This document shows, piece after piece, positions 9,671 to 19,983 of a stretch of 64,000 nt of DNA. The stretch's first letter is position 1; the number at the start of each line of letters is the position of its first letter. A program made the translations under genes and the position numbers. Source of the DNA: Hondaea fermentalgiana (taxonomy: Eukaryota; Sar; Bigyra; Thraustochytrida; Thraustochytriidae); contig NPFB01000028.1 of the NCBI GenBank assembly GCA_014084085.1, positions 389,663 to 453,662 of the forward strand, read 5' to 3'. The notes below the pieces were generated by a model. It worked only from the letters and a program-made list of their open reading frames with translations, ran no database searches and was not told where the DNA came from.

Positions 9671-10058
9671 GGTGCCGTCGTTGCTGGGCTTTTTGAGAAA
9701 GAGGTCTGTCTGTCTGTCTAGTATCAGCCTGTCTGTCTCTGCCGTCTATCTATAGCTAGCTAGCACACGAGGAGGGCAAAAACACAATAACGCGGCAGCG
9801 GCCTCGCGCGCGCAGGCCAGGCCAGCAGCAGCCGCCGCGGCGGCGGGCTGCAGGCCGCTGGAGGGACCGGCGGCGGGACGCACGGAAGCGAGGCTTCGTC
9901 TCGACGGGCTGACCGCCTCGGCTGCCTCGGCGCGCAGGCTCGCTCGAGCGGAGCGAACCTCGAGGGGAAGGGAGCGCCTGCCGGTGCGGCGACTGCGAGC
10001 GCGAAGCGAGCAGCGCCAAGAGGCACGGGGACACTGACCGGCAGACAAGGCTCGCGAC
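9671..10058. promoter_or_regulatory. Divergent GC-rich region, CstF-64 / F-box-TBC gene
   Basis: The two first coding exons are head to head across 388 bases. The segment 9790-10050 is very GC-rich. A CTGT/GTCT run (about 9700-9745) lies on the CstF-64 side. No specific element is recognised. Confidence 0.35.
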
Positions 10059-11938
10059 ATGAAGGCGCCGGCGCTATGCTTGAGCACGCACGTGCTTGAT
10101 TTTCTTGACGTAGGTTTCGCGACGAATAACAAAGCTTTCCTTCCCCATGGCTGCCTGCGTGACGACTGACAAAACATGCCCAAATGGCCCGCTACGCGCG
10201 TGCAACCTGGGGCGGACGTCTTTTGCGTACACAGTTTCGAGACCTGTATATCGCCAGGACGGTGTGCTGGGAGTGGAATGCAGTTTTTGGTAATCGTGAT
10301 GTAGAGAAACACTGTCTGCGAAAACGAGGCCTCCCCCCGACACTTCGATTTCGGTTTTGGAGCTGGCACTCGTCCGCAGATGCTCTAGAGCGTGTAGGAG
10401 GCTCGCTTTCCACCTACAGATCCTCGCTTGCGAAAAGCAAGTTCAAGACAGACCATGAAAACGCCTCATGGTTTGTGCTCACGCAACAGCCCGGAGTAGA
10501 GGGCGAAATTGCCCGCGATGTGCGGCGCACCTTTCCCAATCGAGCTCTCTTTCGAGTCAAGAACGGTCTCGGGCAGCGCATGCTCTTTAATATCCTTATT
10601 GCGCTGGCCGTGCACGAGCCAAGGGTGGGGTACTGTCAGGGTATGAACTTTGTTGTGGCGGTAATGATTTCCGTGTCGCTTGGCTGCGACTCGAGGATCC
10701 CCGACGCTGCCGAAGATCTCGCTCTCGCAAGCGAAGGGTTGTCCCCAGAGCAGCAAGAGAGCGCCGAAAACAAGGTCTTTTGGCTCATGGTTGCCTTTTT
10801 GAATCGTTTCGATATGCGAGAACTTTGGCGTCCGGGCGTGCCTCAGCTCAAGCTGCGTATTTATCAATTCGACCGTCTCATTTCGTCCAAGTTGCCACTC
10901 ATGCATGCTCACTTCCGTGAGATCGGCCTCGCGCCCGACTTTTTCGCCTCGCAGTGGTTCCTTACACTCATGTCATACAACATGTCCATGACCCAGCTTC
11001 TTCGTGTTTGGGATGTCCTCATATTTGACGGGTGGAAGACCATCTTTCGTGTCGGTATTGCTGTCCTTCAAAGGTGCGAGAAAGACATCCTCGGCATGAG
11101 TCTCGAACAGCTCAGCCATTTCTTCCGTCACGAAAGAGGATCTACGCAGAGCTCGACAGGACTGCAAGACGGCGAAAAACCCGGGTCCTCCATCTATGTT
11201 AGCGACTCGGAAATGCTCGCCTCCGCTTTTGAGGTTAAGATTAGCACGCGCGAACTTGCTGATCTTGAAAGCGATTACATTACACACATTTTGTTCCGCG
11301 GCTTTGCGAATAACGGTGAGGGCACTGGGGCACGCCCTCGAACAGCGCCTCAGGCGATAGCGCATCAGTCGTCTCAGTCATCGCACGAGAAACCAGCGCG
11401 GGATCAAGCGGACGATCTGGCGGCAGCTGCTTTCGGGAACGACGACGTCTTCGTCGACCACCGGCTCGCGGCCATGTTCCGCGAGGAAATCGACCACCTC
11501 GACATGGACACCAAGAACGATGTTCAGTACCTGCGTGCGAAAATTGAGCAGGCCGAGCGTCTCTTTCAGGAAAGAGAAGCATCCTTTCGTAAGGCTGCGC
11601 AAGAATATATGGAAATCAAGACGACGCGTGACGAATTGCAGCTATCCAAACGCGCCGTCTCGGACCAGCTTTTCGAGCTCACACGAGACGAAAAGAGTCT
11701 CGATCAGGACTGCGAGGCTCTTCTCGACAAAGTTGAATTCATTGACGCCAGGATACGAGCCATCTCGGACCGTTTTCGCGATGCGTTGTGGAAAACATCG
11801 CAAGCACAGGTCGAGCTCGAAGAAGTTGTCGAGCAAAAACATGCCTTTTCACAGCAGCTTCACGCAGTCTTGGACCACACCGAGCAAGTCAAGACCCAGG
11901 CCATCAAGAATCTCTGGAGCACCTTTTCGCTCTCGTGA
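10059..11938 (+). CDS. F-box / TBC-domain RabGAP, two exons
   Basis: Exon 1 (10059-10109) and exon 2 (10235-11938) flank a 125-nt GT-AG intron. The splice joins CLSTHVLDFLD to FRDLYIARTVCWEWNAV, making a convincing F-box helix set at residues 6-35. The alternative start at ATG 10184 would lose half of it. A TBC RabGAP domain follows (about 45-320) with arginine finger IARDVRR (R115) and glutamine finger YCQGMN (Q152), so GAP activity on a Rab GTPase is expected. Two coiled-coil segments lie at about 430-580. The segment 350-420 is low-complexity. The total is 584 residues. An F-box on a RabGAP suggests coupling of Rab control to SCF ubiquitin ligase; that is inference. Confidence 0.8.
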
Positions 11939-12164
11939 TACGACTTGTCCTGTGGTTACGTCTTGGGCCCAAGAGCGACTCCAACCTTGCAGATAAATCG
12001 GTCGTAGGCATGCATACATGCACGTGACTCGGAGGAGTCGAAGCAATCCCACTTGGTCACTTTTCGCGCAATGTGGGACACGGATGATATTGTCGCCATG
12101 ATGGTAGAAATTTACAGTAATAGTGTGCATTTGAAAATTGAATTTGGTGTGTGCGCAGCTCTAG

Positions 12165-12887
12165 CTACTCGCCATGTTTCGCTTGAAGCAGGGCCATGAG
12201 TTTATCGAGCTTAGCCTCTGCAGATTGTCGTCGCTGCCGCTCTTCTTCAAGTGCGCGTTCAAATTCCTCAAATTTTTGACTTGCATAGGCGGTAAAACCG
12301 CTGTCATTCGTCCCAAACGATGACAGTGACAGGCCGGCCGAGCTACGCGCGCTTCCTTGCGATGTCATGCTCCTTGAAGACCTCCGTGAAGCCTGCGAGC
12401 TTGAACTTGAAAAGCTTGATACTGAATACGAGCTTGACGATCTTGAAAATGTAGAGCTTGAAGATCGTGCGCTTGATCGGTCACTCGACATGGCCGATTC
12501 GGGTCGCTGCTCTGCTAGCAAAAGTCGCTTGACGCCGGGTTTATTGCTGCGGTATCGTTTGTCAGCACGGGCATCGACATTATTATTGTTGGCTTGCCTG
12601 GAGTTTACATTTGGCTGTGGACGAGTAAGCACATACGGAGGGTTTTGCGGATTATCTCGAGTATCATGGGAAGCACGTCCGCCTGGATGCCGTGGTGCTG
12701 CCGAGCTCAAAGCTGGTTTCGGCTCCGCGTCTCTCGCCTTGACACGATCGCCTTTCGACGCGTGCTTTGACTCCTCGGTTCGTTCGGATGTCGGCTCCTC
12801 GCGGACACATCTGCGCTGCCACAAGAGTCGCTCCTGCTCTGGATTTTGCCGCGCCACCGTCGGTCGCGGAGGTCCTATGCGCAGCAT
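12165..12887 (-). CDS. Ser-rich protein with C-terminal coiled coil, unknown
   Basis: The predicted protein is 240 residues with no recognised domain. The N-terminal half is basic and Pro/Arg/Asn-rich. A Ser-rich block (about residues 135-200, many SSS runs) is followed by a 40-residue heptad-like helix, KFEEFERALEEERQRRQ through KLMALLQAKHGE, likely a short coiled coil. ATG 12887 directly follows a polypyrimidine tract and ACACAG (about 12888-12915 on the reverse strand), which looks like a 3' splice site, so an upstream 5' UTR exon is possible. The opposite strand is also open here with Leu/Glu-rich sequence, which I read as its shadow. Function unknown. Confidence 0.5.
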   Translation of the reverse strand: MLRIGPPRPTVARQNPEQERLLWQRRCVREEPTSERTEESKHASKGDRVKARDAEPKPALSSAAPRHPGGRASHDTRDNPQNPPYVLTRPQPNVNSRQANNNNVDARADKRYRSNKPGVKRLLLAEQRPESAMSSDRSSARSSSSTFSRSSSSYSVSSFSSSSSQASRRSSRSMTSQGSARSSAGLSLSSFGTNDSGFTAYASQKFEEFERALEEERQRRQSAEAKLDKLMALLQAKHGE

Positions 12888-13881
12888 TCTGTGTTCCGCC
12901 ACAAAAGTAAAGGAGAGAAAAGCTCGCGCACGCGGTTGTGATTTCGATGGTCGTACCGACGACTTTGACGTATGTCGTTCGCCGCTGCAAGATCTAGAGA
13001 TCTACTCCAGATGTGCTCGCCTGCCAGTCAGCTTGTGCGTTTGCTTATACCTTCTTCACGCTGCCAAGACGTTCGAGTGAAAGAAGTGATCGTGCAATCG
13101 CAAGATAACCCGCTTGCGCTCGCCTTGCAGGCTGGCTGTGAGACAGATAGGCCGGCCGCCTCGGCCTGTGCCACGTCCGTCTCGTGGAAAGACAGAATAG
13201 TACAAGACCGCCGGAGAGGCTGCGCTTGACCGCAAAGCCTAGCGGCCCGACCAACCTCCGGGCAGTCGGCCACGTCGCAAATTCTTACTGCGTGCGAACT
13301 CCCCTCCGCGGCCTCTCTCTCGTCAATCGATTCGTCCGCCAGTCGACCAAGCTGGCTGGCTGGCCGTCCTCTTCGAGCCGCCCCAGCTCCATCTCTCGCG
13401 CCCTCGCTCTCTCTCTTTACTGCGACACATCTGAGGCCGAGTCCCGGCCGCGAAGACTCCTCGCCAACGGATCGTTTTTTTTGTTCCCGTCTTTTGGGAC
13501 GCATCTCGCCTGTCGTTCGCACCGACGATCGATCTCGTGGGTCGTCGTCCCCACGACAGCGCCGGCGTGGAGGCGCGGCGGGGGCGAGGCGCGGCGGATG
13601 CTGCCTGTCGTGGTCGTGGCCGCCGGGAAGTATGTACATGCACGGCAGGAAAAGACATGATCATGCTAAGTTCTCTTCTGGTGCCGGGAGCTCTGTCGTG
13701 CGCTTTACGACAGAGTCTGAATCCGCCGGTGGTGGACGGACGGAATGCGCAGACATTCATGTCAGTCAGCCAGGGCAGAGCAAAGCCGCATCGCAGCAGC
13801 GTAAGCAAAACCGCATCAACGCCACGAAACAAGAACAAAGCTGGAGTGCCGGAGTTGGTTGAGCTTGGAGAATAGTGAAAC
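12888..13881. promoter_or_regulatory. Divergent intergenic region, Ser-rich gene / aldo-keto reductase
   Basis: A roughly 1-kb spacer lies between head-to-head genes. Possible splice-like signals lie on the reverse strand (GT near 12956, AG near 12888) that could mark a 5' UTR intron. No coding sequence is convincing on either strand. Confidence 0.3.
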
Positions 13882-14994
13882 ATGAGCGCCAAGGCGTGGG
13901 ATGGACGCGCGCCTGCGGGCCCCGTGCTGGGCACGATGACGTGGGGACGCGAGGCCCAGGTTCGCGAAAAGGAGGCTGGAGAGATGCTCGCGAACCTGGT
14001 CGAAGCCTGTGAGGAAATTGGCTGCGACCCGATCCTCGACACCGCCCGCGTGTACCAGGCCGGGCAAACGGAGGAGCTTATTGGCACGCTTCTCAAGCAA
14101 GAGGGTCAGCCCTGGTCTGGAAAGAACATTCAAGTCCATACCAAGGCTGCGCCGGTTGTGACCCCCCTCTCCGCGGAAGGTGTCCGCAAGCAGCTTGAGG
14201 ATAGCCTCAAGGCCTTGCAAATGGACTGCGTGCACGTGTTCTATCTTCACCTGCCGGAAATGCGCGTCGACGTCGAAGAGACGCTTGAGGCCTGCAACGA
14301 GCTCTACAAGGAGGGCAAATTCGAGGAGCTCGGCCTTTCGAACTTTGCCGCGTGGGACGTTGTTCGCATCGTGCACCTTTGCGAAACACGGGGCTGGGTT
14401 GCCCCCACCGTGTACCAAGGCGTGTACAGCGGGCTGAACCGTACCCTTGAGCCGGAGCTCTTTCCTGCTCTGCGGACGCTCGGTATGCGCATTTACGCGT
14501 ACAACCCGCTCGCTGGAGGCCTCCTCACGGGCCGCTATTCTAGCATGGAGGACATTACGGAGGCCAAGGAGGGCCGCTTTTCAAGTCAGTTTGATTTCGT
14601 GCCTTCTTCCATCAAAACGCCAATGAGTGGCCAGGGTCACAAGTTGTACCGCGCGCGATATGGCCACGAACTGAACATTGACGCCTGCAACTTGATTGCG
14701 GAGACCGTCGGCAAGGATAAAATGGTGGAAAAGGCCTTTGCTTGGATTCGCCACCACTCGTACATTTCAGGATCGGATGGTATCATTTTTGGCGCGAGCA
14801 AGCCGTCTCACTGCGCGTCGAACCTGGCATGCTTTTGTGACAGCGAGCCACTGTCTGAAAACGAAGTCGCCGCCTTCAAAGAGGCAGCAAAGATCTGCTT
14901 CGCCGCGCAAGAAAGCTACACTCGCAGTTACGGTAGGCTCCCTGGAGGCAGTGAAGTGTACATGGAGAAGTTCACGCTTGGCGGCAGTAACTAA
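13882..14994 (+). CDS. Aldo-keto reductase, AKR7 (aflatoxin aldehyde reductase-like)
   Basis: This 370-residue NADPH-dependent oxidoreductase has a TIM-barrel with the full catalytic tetrad: D53 and Y58 (ILDTARVYQ), K88 (HTKAAP) and H123 (FYLHLPEM). The segments GLSNFAAWDVVRI, PTVYQGVYSGLNR, YAYNPLAGGLLTGRY and IIFGASKPSH match the AKR7 group, which reduces dialdehydes and succinic semialdehyde. No targeting peptide is seen, so a cytosolic role in aldehyde detoxification is the likely reading. The length is slightly above the usual 325-360. ATG 13882 gives a natural N-terminus just before the first barrel strand. Confidence 0.9.
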   Translation: MSAKAWDGRAPAGPVLGTMTWGREAQVREKEAGEMLANLVEACEEIGCDPILDTARVYQAGQTEELIGTLLKQEGQPWSGKNIQVHTKAAPVVTPLSAEGVRKQLEDSLKALQMDCVHVFYLHLPEMRVDVEETLEACNELYKEGKFEELGLSNFAAWDVVRIVHLCETRGWVAPTVYQGVYSGLNRTLEPELFPALRTLGMRIYAYNPLAGGLLTGRYSSMEDITEAKEGRFSSQFDFVPSSIKTPMSGQGHKLYRARYGHELNIDACNLIAETVGKDKMVEKAFAWIRHHSYISGSDGIIFGASKPSHCASNLACFCDSEPLSENEVAAFKEAAKICFAAQESYTRSYGRLPGGSEVYMEKFTLGGSN

Positions 14995-15133
14995 AACATG
15001 TGAGAAGGGATGCAGGTGGGTAGCCCTTTCTCTTCCAATACCCTGATAAAGAGCACAATCATTGACAAAAAAGAAAATTGCATGCATGAGAAAAAATGTA
15101 AAAAGGGAACGTGACGTACCAGCCCAAGATTGA

Positions 15134-17737
15134 TCAGGCCATGCGAACAGCAGCCTGCTTGGCCGACCGCCTCCTCCTATCCCGTCCGTTAGCTGCATCG
15201 TTATCGTCCTCGGCGTCGCTGACATCACCATCGCCCCCTTCATCATCAGATTCACGGGTCGGGTACATGTCTGCAAAGGAAACCGATGGCGCCTGATGAC
15301 GGAGAGCTCGGGCAAAATCGAAGCCGTTGACGTCATTGCCCTCGTCACTGACGACGAATTTGTCGTTCTTGATGGCTTGCGAGGTTGCCGTCGCTTCATG
15401 GCCCGTGACTTGCTTGGATTTCTGCACCACGCGCTCAGCACGTTGTCGCACCAGGCGAATCTTGGGAACCATGACGAGCGCTGCCAGCACAAAGTTGTTG
15501 ATGACAATGAGACCGCCAAAGACGAGAAAACGGACTGTGGTCTGCTTGAGCTCGATTGCAAACATAATGGGCACTCCAAGGGTGTAAAGCTGAAGCATGC
15601 TAGCGACAGCCATGAAAATGTACGCACTTTCCTGGAACTGCTTGTCAACGTGCCGGCACTTGTACGCCATGTATGTCGTTCCGGCAAACTTGAGGCCGTT
15701 CTTGCAAAAGACGATGGCTAAAAAGATGGTTGACAGTCCACGGTGATCGGTACACAAGCCATAGGACTCGAGGAGATTTCCATACGAATCAACTTCGACG
15801 CCAGAGTATATGGGGTCGACGCGGCGCTCGTAGTACATTGGATCGAGCGAAAACCAAAGGGTGAGGATGGAAGAGGTTAGGGCGAGCATGGCCAAAATGC
15901 GAAGGTAGAGATCCTTGTTCGAGATTTTCATTGTGCGGAGAGAAGGGTTTTCAAAGATGCGAAGAATACGGTACAATTTCGTGATAAGAGCACCGTAGAG
16001 AATGGTGTTTCCAAAGGTCCACAGGAGAATCCATGCGTTGCACGAGACATCGAGGCCCAGGGAAGAGTGCAAGATACCATCGTCCATACCAAGAGGAATC
16101 ACTGCGGCGGTGGAGATCATCACGCCAACCAGGGAAATGACCAGGAACTCGGGCTGTGACTTGACCACCACTCGGCTCTTTTTGTTCATGAATGTCCAGA
16201 TGATAAAGTAAATGCACGAAACTTCCGTGACCACCATGAGAGAAAACATGAGTCCGCGCACGCCTGGGTGAATCTGGTTGAGATCTTCTATCACCGTCTC
16301 AGTTGCCAAGGGCACCTCCGTGGTGTCGCCGGGAAAGATGAGGTCTCCGTTAGTTGTCGACCACTTGTCGCTGGACCACACTGCGACCTCTTCAAGAGTG
16401 AAGGTGCTGTTGTTGGTTGCGTCGAGCGCGAGGGAGCTCAGAGAATACGACACGGAGCTGATGTTGCGCGACCCGGTCGACGCATCCAGAACCATGCTGC
16501 CCGTGAGCCCAGAAAAGACAAAATCCTCGCTGGATATCATGTCAATCACGTTTTGCATATTTGAGATCGTTCCGTGCTTTTCATAAGCCATGCACAACGC
16601 TCGGCACGACGCAACGACGGCATCAAAGTGCAGCGAGACGGTCTGCACGAGCGAGTCCGTCGTATACGTCTCGAAGAAATCCACATCAACCTGTCGCGAC
16701 GCATACGTGCCTTTGCTTGGGACCCGAAAGAGCTGACCGCCGGGAAGACGTTCATTGACATACGTCATGAAAGAGCTGTCGTATTGGAGGTCTGCCCAGC
16801 TGTGGCGAAAATTTTTAGTCCTCGTCGTCTCGAACGCCGTTTTTACCGAAAGGCGCTGGTGACGCACAAGCGCAGTTGCGAGAGCCTCGGACCGCGCCGC
16901 CAGGGCATCGAGGTTGGCATCAGTGACCGCGTCCAGGAAAATGAGTAGCTTGCCCTCGCCCATCATGCCATTGTCCAGTGCGTAGTCCGCAATCGCCAAA
17001 ATGTCCTCGTCCCATGCGAGAAGCAGAATGACATTGAGCTTTTCATTCCCAAGAGTGGCCATTGCGTTCGCGGCTCCGGTGGTGTCGCCCACACGAAATC
17101 CCTCGGAATGCAGCGTCACACCAGCTTCCTCGCATGCTTCTTCGAGGTCATCACGGAACGATGACCCAAAGGAGTCGTCGGCGTGGACGAGTCCGATATG
17201 CTTAAGATCGTACCAGCTTGCGAGCTGCGCGGCGACCTTGGTCGTACCTTTGTCAGATGGAATGACACGCACAAACTTGCTGTACTCGGCACGATCCGAA
17301 AGGTCTTGCGAGCTTGCTGTCGCCGAGATGACACCGACATTTTCCGAACCGGCCACGAGTGCAACCGGAAGGGCGGACGCCGAACGTGTGGGGCCAATAA
17401 CAAAATTGGTAGGATTCGAAGAGTGAATTCCGTCCAGCAGAACTTGAACGGCAGACGCTGGGTCAAACTGAGAGTCCGAGGCCGTAAAGTTAAAGTGCAA
17501 CCCGGGACACTGCGTCGATCGAGACGCCAGCTCGGAGATCACCGAGCCGTCACCATCCTCGCACATGCGAGCAGCCATAAGCATGGCTACGTGCGGAACT
17601 TCTGCCTCCATATCGTACTGGGTGAAGACGTCGTCGGAGAGGACGCCATGGAGGCCCATAAGCTGGATATTGGCATAGTGCGCGCGGACATCTGTCAATA
17701 GGACAAGGCAGAGAGCTGCGCATAAGAAAGACTTCAT
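15134..17737 (-). CDS. Class C (GABA-B-like) G-protein-coupled receptor
   Basis: The 867-residue protein has a signal peptide (residues 1-19) and a periplasmic-binding-protein-like Venus flytrap domain (about 22-480) with an ANF-receptor pattern: VIGPTRSASALPVALVAGSE, then SKFVRVIPSDKGTTKVAAQL and IGLVHADDSFGSSF. A seven-helix core spans about 495-760. The first loop VVVKSQPEFLVISLVGVMIS and the LYGALITKLYRILRIF motif after helix 3 are typical of GABA-B-type class C receptors. There is no Cys-rich domain between flytrap and membrane, again as in GABA-B. The cytosolic tail (about 780-867) is acidic then ends basic. The ligand is unknown; an amino-acid-like metabolite is likely from the family. 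The gene is intronless. Confidence 0.87.
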   Translation of the reverse strand: MKSFLCAALCLVLLTDVRAHYANIQLMGLHGVLSDDVFTQYDMEAEVPHVAMLMAARMCEDGDGSVISELASRSTQCPGLHFNFTASDSQFDPASAVQVLLDGIHSSNPTNFVIGPTRSASALPVALVAGSENVGVISATASSQDLSDRAEYSKFVRVIPSDKGTTKVAAQLASWYDLKHIGLVHADDSFGSSFRDDLEEACEEAGVTLHSEGFRVGDTTGAANAMATLGNEKLNVILLLAWDEDILAIADYALDNGMMGEGKLLIFLDAVTDANLDALAARSEALATALVRHQRLSVKTAFETTRTKNFRHSWADLQYDSSFMTYVNERLPGGQLFRVPSKGTYASRQVDVDFFETYTTDSLVQTVSLHFDAVVASCRALCMAYEKHGTISNMQNVIDMISSEDFVFSGLTGSMVLDASTGSRNISSVSYSLSSLALDATNNSTFTLEEVAVWSSDKWSTTNGDLIFPGDTTEVPLATETVIEDLNQIHPGVRGLMFSLMVVTEVSCIYFIIWTFMNKKSRVVVKSQPEFLVISLVGVMISTAAVIPLGMDDGILHSSLGLDVSCNAWILLWTFGNTILYGALITKLYRILRIFENPSLRTMKISNKDLYLRILAMLALTSSILTLWFSLDPMYYERRVDPIYSGVEVDSYGNLLESYGLCTDHRGLSTIFLAIVFCKNGLKFAGTTYMAYKCRHVDKQFQESAYIFMAVASMLQLYTLGVPIMFAIELKQTTVRFLVFGGLIVINNFVLAALVMVPKIRLVRQRAERVVQKSKQVTGHEATATSQAIKNDKFVVSDEGNDVNGFDFARALRHQAPSVSFADMYPTRESDDEGGDGDVSDAEDDNDAANGRDRRRRSAKQAAVRMA

Positions 17738-18750
17738 CGCGGACGCGACGCGCCTATGATGCGGTCTATTTCAGTCGATCTACTCCTCTCCGAATGATTG
17801 TTAATTGGCCTCTGCTACAGACAAGCCTTCAACCTTTTTCTGCTGCTACTTGCACAATATTCGGACGCGAGTGGCACACGCGCGTGCGATCGAGCGGACG
17901 TACAGCAGCACCGGGCGATCCGGGACTGTTGAATGTTTGTGACACTTTTGGGGGCCGTCTCGGTGTCAAGGGGACCCTCGGTGGTTGTAAGTAAAGGATC
18001 CCTCCTTTTTTGAGCGTGACTGCTCTAGAGGGCGGTGAATCGTGACGGCCCAAGCATCCGGGACATTGTATATTGCCCCTCGGGGCAATCTGCATAGGAC
18101 AAAGATATAGGCAATTCAGTCTGGCCCGCCCTGTCTCCGGACTGCATTTCGTCGCCCTTGTGGACGTCAGCTGGTTTCCGGGCTCGATCACATGATCGGC
18201 TTACTTGGCTGGCAAGGTGCGGCTAGCATGCGTACCAGAACGAGTTTCCCTGCACTTCGCGCTTGATTATCGCGTCCTCGGGTGTCATCTAGCGGCAGGG
18301 CAACTTTTCCGCGCGCAGTCGCTGGCGTTCACAATTCGGAGTTCTTGCGCGTCGGCTGTGGCGGGCATTCCCTCCATCTTGAGGCCCGTGCAGAGTGTAG
18401 TGGCGCACAAGGTCAGGCAAAATGCCCGCCTTGCTTGCCCTGCAGTGCTTTGCAAAGCTCAAAGAAGACCTCTCCGACTTGCGAAGTTGTGGAAGTATTC
18501 GAGGTTAGCGGGGCTGGGACACTTGGCGCTTGTCAAATGACGACGACAAGGACGATTGAGATGAAGGTCCGCCTCGCAAATCAGCTTCGATCCGGCATCG
18601 GCGAGCGCGCGCCCGCAGACCGCGTAGAGGCTTGCAGAGGGACGGGACAGGCATTCCTCGCCCGGGGCTGCACGTGTCTGAACCCCATCGCCCGCCGAGG
18701 GCCAAAGCGCTGGTGGTCAGTCGGTCTGCCTGACGGCCGTGCACGGAGTC
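17738..18750. promoter_or_regulatory. Divergent intergenic region with a perfect 18-bp inverted repeat
   Basis: This 1-kb spacer lies between the GPCR and the secreted-protein gene. It holds a perfect inverted repeat at 18072-18089 (ATTGCCCC and its complement with a 2-base centre). Short frames on the plus strand at 18205-18540 have no protein-like features. I see no gene. Confidence 0.35.
18072..18089. repeat. Perfect 18-bp palindromic hairpin
   Basis: The two 8-base arms, ATTGCCCC and GGGGCAAT, flank TC. It could be a protein-binding palindrome or a hairpin in a transcript; nothing nearby decides. Confidence 0.6.
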
Positions 18751-19545
18751 ATGGCGCCGTTAGCACGAGCGACTCCGACGGGTGCGGCAACCTCGGGCGG
18801 CCACAAGCTGCAGTGGCGGTCGCCGCAGCTGCTGCTTCCGCTGCTTGTGCTAGCGCTTGCGCTCGAGCTGTTGCCCGCCTGGACAGCTGGATCGGCCGCA
18901 AATGTGGCCGAGGCGTTTGGCGAGGAGCGTCTAAATGTACGGAGCACCGAGGTCTTGACGGCCGCACAGGTCGCCCTCCAGGAGCTGAGGTCCGCCTCAG
19001 ATTCAGGCGTTTACGAAACACTCGAGCTTGCGGCAGTTCGGGGGGCGACCGCTCATCAGGAACGCTTTCATCGCGTGCTGAAGTTGACGGTGGATCTGAC
19101 CAGCCAACATTTCGAGGCCAGCAAGCACTTTGAGACGGAGCTCACCGTATTCAAAGACCCTGGCGAGAATGGACCCATTCGTAGCGTCGCGGTAACAAAA
19201 CTGCCCGAATTTGCACCGGACGTCATGGAACGTTTTCGTAGGTCCAAAGTGCGTGATGCAATGGCCCGGCGTGAGCGTCTGTTTCAGGAAATCGAGCAAG
19301 ACTATTTGCGCGCACAGAGACTATCGGCTGAAGTTGAAACCGAATCAAGCTCGATGGACTTCGCCTCAGAGGATCACAACAACAAAGTGTTAGCCGCGCT
19401 TGCTACCAAGACACTCATTGATATGAAAGCGTTACCAGACACATCTGCCCAGACTGCCGACATAATCGATGAAATTATTCAGAAGAGGTTGGACCGTCTT
19501 CTGGCGCTCGAGGCCGGCACCTTTAGCACGAGTTCAAGCCTGTAA
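18751..19545 (+). CDS. Secreted or membrane-anchored protein, possible cystatin-like fold
   Basis: The protein is 264 residues from ATG 18751; the in-frame sequence further upstream begins only with GTG. A hydrophobic segment (LLLPLLVLALALELLPAW, about residues 27-44) is a signal peptide or anchor. The next 100 residues contain an Ala-rich helix, LTAAQVALQELRSASDSG, followed by alternating beta-like segments, ETLELAAVRGATAHQ, RVLKLTVDLTSQHF and FETELTVFKD. This helix-plus-strands order is reminiscent of the cystatin-like fold, but the QxVxG motif is absent. The C-terminal half is helical and charged. Function unknown; the fold suggestion is weak inference. Confidence 0.6.
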   Translation: MAPLARATPTGAATSGGHKLQWRSPQLLLPLLVLALALELLPAWTAGSAANVAEAFGEERLNVRSTEVLTAAQVALQELRSASDSGVYETLELAAVRGATAHQERFHRVLKLTVDLTSQHFEASKHFETELTVFKDPGENGPIRSVAVTKLPEFAPDVMERFRRSKVRDAMARRERLFQEIEQDYLRAQRLSAEVETESSSMDFASEDHNNKVLAALATKTLIDMKALPDTSAQTADIIDEIIQKRLDRLLALEAGTFSTSSSL

Positions 19546-19983
19546 GGCTGGAACATGTATACTATTACTCGATTTCCTGTTTTCAACAATCGAAATGCGA
19601 AGGTGTCGAGCACAGACGACTTGCGATCTTCCCTTGGGTATCTGAAACATTTATAGAGACCCTTTTATCAAGGTCAAGTGGGAGCACGTTCTTTGTTGGT
19701 GGCTTCGTGGCGTTCTGCTTCAGCCGCTTGAAACATTTTGGTTTGGTTTGGCATCTCTCTCGCACAAACACATGCGCATATACCTCGTGAGAGAAAGAAT
19801 GGAGGGCACAAGTGAGAGTCTTGAAGAAGTTATCAAGACAAAAAGAGTTTCAAGCTCCCCGCCTTGACCGCTGGTGAACGCCTTCCGTCATTTGATCAAA
19901 AGAATACTTTATACCTCTTTATATCCATGTGTTGATTCGATCTGAAATTCAAAGATCGTGCGTGCTACTCGACTTGACATCGA
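19546..19983. other. Convergent 3' intergenic region
   Basis: An AT-rich spacer lies between tail-to-tail genes, presumably 3' UTRs. No gene or repeat is recognised. Confidence 0.4.

Noticed and set aside
12367..13080. Plus-strand frame of 237 codons, Leu/Glu/Asp-rich at its start
   Set aside because: It is the complement of the Ser-rich reverse-strand gene; Ser codons read backwards give Leu/Glu/Arg. No domain, and the end is Cys/Arg-rich.
18282..19133. Plus-strand frame of 283 codons overlapping the secreted-protein gene
   Set aside because: Different frame from the gene with the signal peptide; composition is Gly/Arg/Cys-rich with no motif.
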